Assembly (NCBI RefSeq): GCF_003584015.1
Contig: NZ_QXFM01000110.1
Coordinates: 1-40,806 of the forward strand
From: Aurantiacibacter xanthus
GTDB taxonomy: Bacteria > Pseudomonadota > Alphaproteobacteria > Sphingomonadales > Sphingomonadaceae
Direction: 5' to 3'
Length of the DNA stretch: 40,806 bases
Position numbers and translations under genes: made by a program. A model generated the notes under the pieces. It ran no database searches. It was not told the DNA's origin and worked only from the letters and a program-made list of their open reading frames with translations. Shown piece by piece: positions 38,716 through 40,806 of the stretch. The first letter of the stretch is position 1, and each line of letters begins with the position of its first letter.

Positions 38716-39053
38716 TCCCTTCGGGCGCGCGGGTGTGGATCGCGCTCGGCCACACGGATATGCGCAAGGGCATGCAGGGCCTGGCGCTGCTGGTGCAGCA
38801 GGGTCTCAAGCGTAATCCGCACGGCGGCGATCTGTTCGTGTTCCGTGGCCGCGCAGGCTCGCTGATCAAGATCATCTGGCACGACGGGATCGGCATGTCG
38901 CTCTACGCCAAGCGGCTAGAGAAGGGCCGGTTCGTATGGCCCTCAGCGACTGAGGGAACGGTGTCGCTGACCCCCTCGCAGCTGGCCTGCCTGCTGGAGG
39001 GGATCGACTGGCGCAACCCGCAGTATACATGGCGGCCACAGAGCGCCGGATAA
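38712..39053 (+). CDS. tnpB: IS66 accessory protein TnpB
   Basis: This 113-residue protein matches IS66 TnpB (COG3436). It shows VWIALGHTDMRKGMQGLALLVQQ, DLFVFRGRAGSLIKIIWHDGIGMSLYAKRLEKGRFVWP and LLEGIDWRNP. It is a small accessory protein of unknown mechanism that is essential in other IS66 elements. The length is normal and the frame intact. Confidence 0.95.
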   Translation: MIPSGARVWIALGHTDMRKGMQGLALLVQQGLKRNPHGGDLFVFRGRAGSLIKIIWHDGIGMSLYAKRLEKGRFVWPSATEGTVSLTPSQLACLLEGIDWRNPQYTWRPQSAG

Positions 39054-39071
39054 TCGGCGCGAGGCGGTGTT

Positions 39072-40754
39072 TTGCCCTTGCAGCAGAGGGTGGATGATGA
39101 TTCACTCCGGTCTATGGAAGCCGCCATTTCGCCCCTTCCGGACGACGTTGAAGCGCTCAAGGCGCTGGTGGCGGCGATGGCCCGCAAGGCCGATGAGGCA
39201 GAGGCCAAGCTTGCCAACGCCATGGCCCACCAGAGCGCCATCGAGGCGCTGATCGCTCACCTCAAGCTGCAGATCGCCAAGCTCAAGCGCGAGCAGTATG
39301 GCCCCAGCGCCGAACGCAGCCGCCGTCTGCTCGACCAGATGGAGCTGCAGCTCGAAGAGCTCGAGGCTGATGCCGCCGAAGACGACCTGATCGCCGAGGG
39401 AGCGGCGGCCAAGACCGCCACGGTCACCGCCTTCGAGCGCAAGCGCCCGGCAAGGAAGCCGTTCCCCGAGCATCTGCCGCGCGAGCGCGTCGTGGTGCCT
39501 GCGCCCTGTTCCTGCCCGGCATGCGGTGGGGATCGGCTCTCGAAGCTCGGCGAGGACGTCACCGAGACACTCGAGGTGATCCCGCGCTCGTGGAAGGTGA
39601 TCCAGACGGTGCGCGAGAAGTTCTCGTGCCGCGACTGCGAGAAGATCGCGCAGGCCCCCGCGCCCTTCCATGTGGTGCCCCGCGGATGGGCCGGACCCAG
39701 CTTCCTCGCGATGCTCCTGTTCGAGAAGTATGGACAGCACCAGCCCCTCAACCGCCAGGCCGAGCGGTTTGCCCGCGAAGGCGTGCCGCTCAGCCTCTCG
39801 ACTCTTGCCGATCAGGTCGGGGCAGCTGCCCATGCGCTGATTCCGATCTACAAGCTCATCGAGACGCATGTTCTGGCTGCAAACCGGATCCACGGTGACG
39901 ATACCACCGTGCCGGTCATGGCGAAGGGCAAGACCGATACGGCGCGATTATGGGTTTACGTACGCGATGATCGTCCCTTTGCAGGCACCGATCCTCCAGC
40001 TGCCCTGTTCCACTATTCGCGCGATCGGCGCGGCGAGCACCCGCAAGCCCATCTCGCGGCATGGTCCGGCATCCTGCAGGCCGATGCCTATAGTGGCTAC
40101 AACGATCTCTATCGCGGGGACCGCGCCCCCGGTCCCGTGCTGGAAGCGGGCTGCTTTGCTCATGCGAGGCGCAAGTTCTTCGAGCTCGCCGATGTCCTGA
40201 GCTCAGCCCGCAAGAAGAGCCGCGGCCAGCGCGGCAGCATCTATCCGATCGCGCTCGAAGCCGTGCAGCGTCTCGACGCCCTGTTCGACATCGAGCGCGG
40301 CATCAACGGCAAGAGTCCTGCCGAGCGGCTCGCAGTCCGTCAGGAACTCAGCGCGCCGCTGATGGCCGAGCTCCACACCTGGCTTACCGCGCAGGTCGCC
40401 AAGCTATCGCGCGGTCATGACCTCACCAAGGCCTGCTTCTACATGCTGAAGCGCTGGGATGCGTTCACCCGCTTCCTCGACGATGGCCGCATCTGCCTCA
40501 CCAACAACGCCGCCGAGCGCGCGCTGCGCTGCATCCCGCTTGGCCGCAAGGCATGGCTGTTCTGCGGATCCGATCGTGGCGGGCAACGCGCCGCCATCAT
40601 CTACACCCTGATCCAGACCGCGAAGCTGGGCGACGTCGATCCGCAGGCATGGCTTGCTGATGTCCTCGCACGCATCGCCGATCATCCTGCCACCCGGCTC
40701 GACGAACTCCTGCCCTGGAACTGGGCGCCCCGTCCGAACGCGATCGCCGCGTAA
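39072..40754 (+). CDS. tnpC: IS66 DDE transposase TnpC
   Basis: This transposase of up to 560 residues has an N-terminal coiled coil (about 15-100, ALVAAMARKADEAEAKLANAM), a zinc-finger-like region (CSCPACGG, CRDCEKIAQ) and a DDE catalytic domain. The expected aspartates lie in RIHGDDTTVPV and LQADAYSGYNDLY, and the glutamate in LTNNAAERALRCIPLGRKAW. It ends in an IS66 C-terminal domain. The start is uncertain: TTG at 39072 has GAGG seven bases upstream, while the first ATG in frame is at 39114 without such a signal. All three IS genes are intact, so the element may be active. Confidence 0.94.
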   Translation: MPLQQRVDDDSLRSMEAAISPLPDDVEALKALVAAMARKADEAEAKLANAMAHQSAIEALIAHLKLQIAKLKREQYGPSAERSRRLLDQMELQLEELEADAAEDDLIAEGAAAKTATVTAFERKRPARKPFPEHLPRERVVVPAPCSCPACGGDRLSKLGEDVTETLEVIPRSWKVIQTVREKFSCRDCEKIAQAPAPFHVVPRGWAGPSFLAMLLFEKYGQHQPLNRQAERFAREGVPLSLSTLADQVGAAAHALIPIYKLIETHVLAANRIHGDDTTVPVMAKGKTDTARLWVYVRDDRPFAGTDPPAALFHYSRDRRGEHPQAHLAAWSGILQADAYSGYNDLYRGDRAPGPVLEAGCFAHARRKFFELADVLSSARKKSRGQRGSIYPIALEAVQRLDALFDIERGINGKSPAERLAVRQELSAPLMAELHTWLTAQVAKLSRGHDLTKACFYMLKRWDAFTRFLDDGRICLTNNAAERALRCIPLGRKAWLFCGSDRGGQRAAIIYTLIQTAKLGDVDPQAWLADVLARIADHPATRLDELLPWNWAPRPNAIAA

Positions 40755-40806
40755 CCCGACCTACACTCCGGTCGGCATCACGCTGCGGCCTTCACCGGAC
40801 GGATAC

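Larger units (their letters stand above)
38253..40806 (+). mobile_element. IS66-family insertion sequence (complete or nearly so)
   Basis: The element has terminal inverted repeats. The left end begins GTACCCCTCCGGCGAGGGCC (38253-38274). The right end (40785-40806), read as its complement, begins GTATCCGTCCGGTGAAGGCC. They agree at 18 of 22 positions. Between them are tnpA, tnpB and tnpC in the standard order. The length is 2554 bp, typical of IS66. The right repeat ends on the last base of the window, so the 8-bp target duplication cannot be checked; the left flank is CTTACGGC. The insertion splits a DUF2235 gene. Confidence 0.93.

Overview
The window looks like an accessory region from an alphaproteobacterium of the order Sphingomonadales. 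It is GC-rich and carries the ParB-like/DUF736/DUF932/RepA/DUF2840/TraF/relaxase/TraG backbone that is common in sphingomonad and rhizobial plasmids and integrative conjugative elements. No rRNA gene, intact tRNA gene or CRISPR array is visible.

Layout. Positions 1-4077 hold small metabolic genes: a DUF1993 gene cut by the left edge, then a PhzF / DJ-1-like / GFA operon on the minus strand, divergent from a MocR-type regulator. Positions 4211-6210 are an integration scar: a truncated nuclease-like gene, a tyrosine integrase, short direct repeats and a 45-bp copy of the 3' end of a tRNA-Arg gene. From 6213 the mobile backbone begins with a structured leader and a large ParB-like gene. A copper island follows (9011-18779). 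Then come DUF736, DUF7662 and DUF932 genes, several small DNA-binding proteins, RepA with an iteron/DnaA-box origin (24609-24806), DUF2840, a TraF-type peptidase, a lytic transglycosylase, a relaxase, TraG and a ribbon-helix-helix protein. No ParA and no trb mating-pair genes are seen in the window.

The copper island has two divergent operons. The minus-strand operon encodes a DUF2231 membrane protein, a DUF411 protein, a Met/His-rich secreted protein, a DUF5676 membrane protein, a copper P-type ATPase and an APC permease. The plus-strand operon encodes a CnrY/CnrX/CnrH-like anti-sigma, sensor and ECF sigma set, then the multicopper oxidase CopA and the outer-membrane protein CopB. Three copies of one motif, TTGAGGG-N16-CGTA, lie exactly where promoters are needed: back to back between the operons, and once more immediately before the multicopper oxidase. 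I read this as a self-contained metal-sensing ECF regulon, and it is the strongest new signal here.

Two likely defence cargoes interrupt the transfer region. One is a nuclease-helicase pair (28940-33041, resembling Hachiman) between the relaxase and TraG genes, with similar sequence blocks on both sides. The other is a minus-strand pair after TraG: an unrecognised 606-residue protein and a DUF2235 hydrolase gene. The hydrolase gene is split by an IS66-family element that fills the window to its last base (38253-40806).
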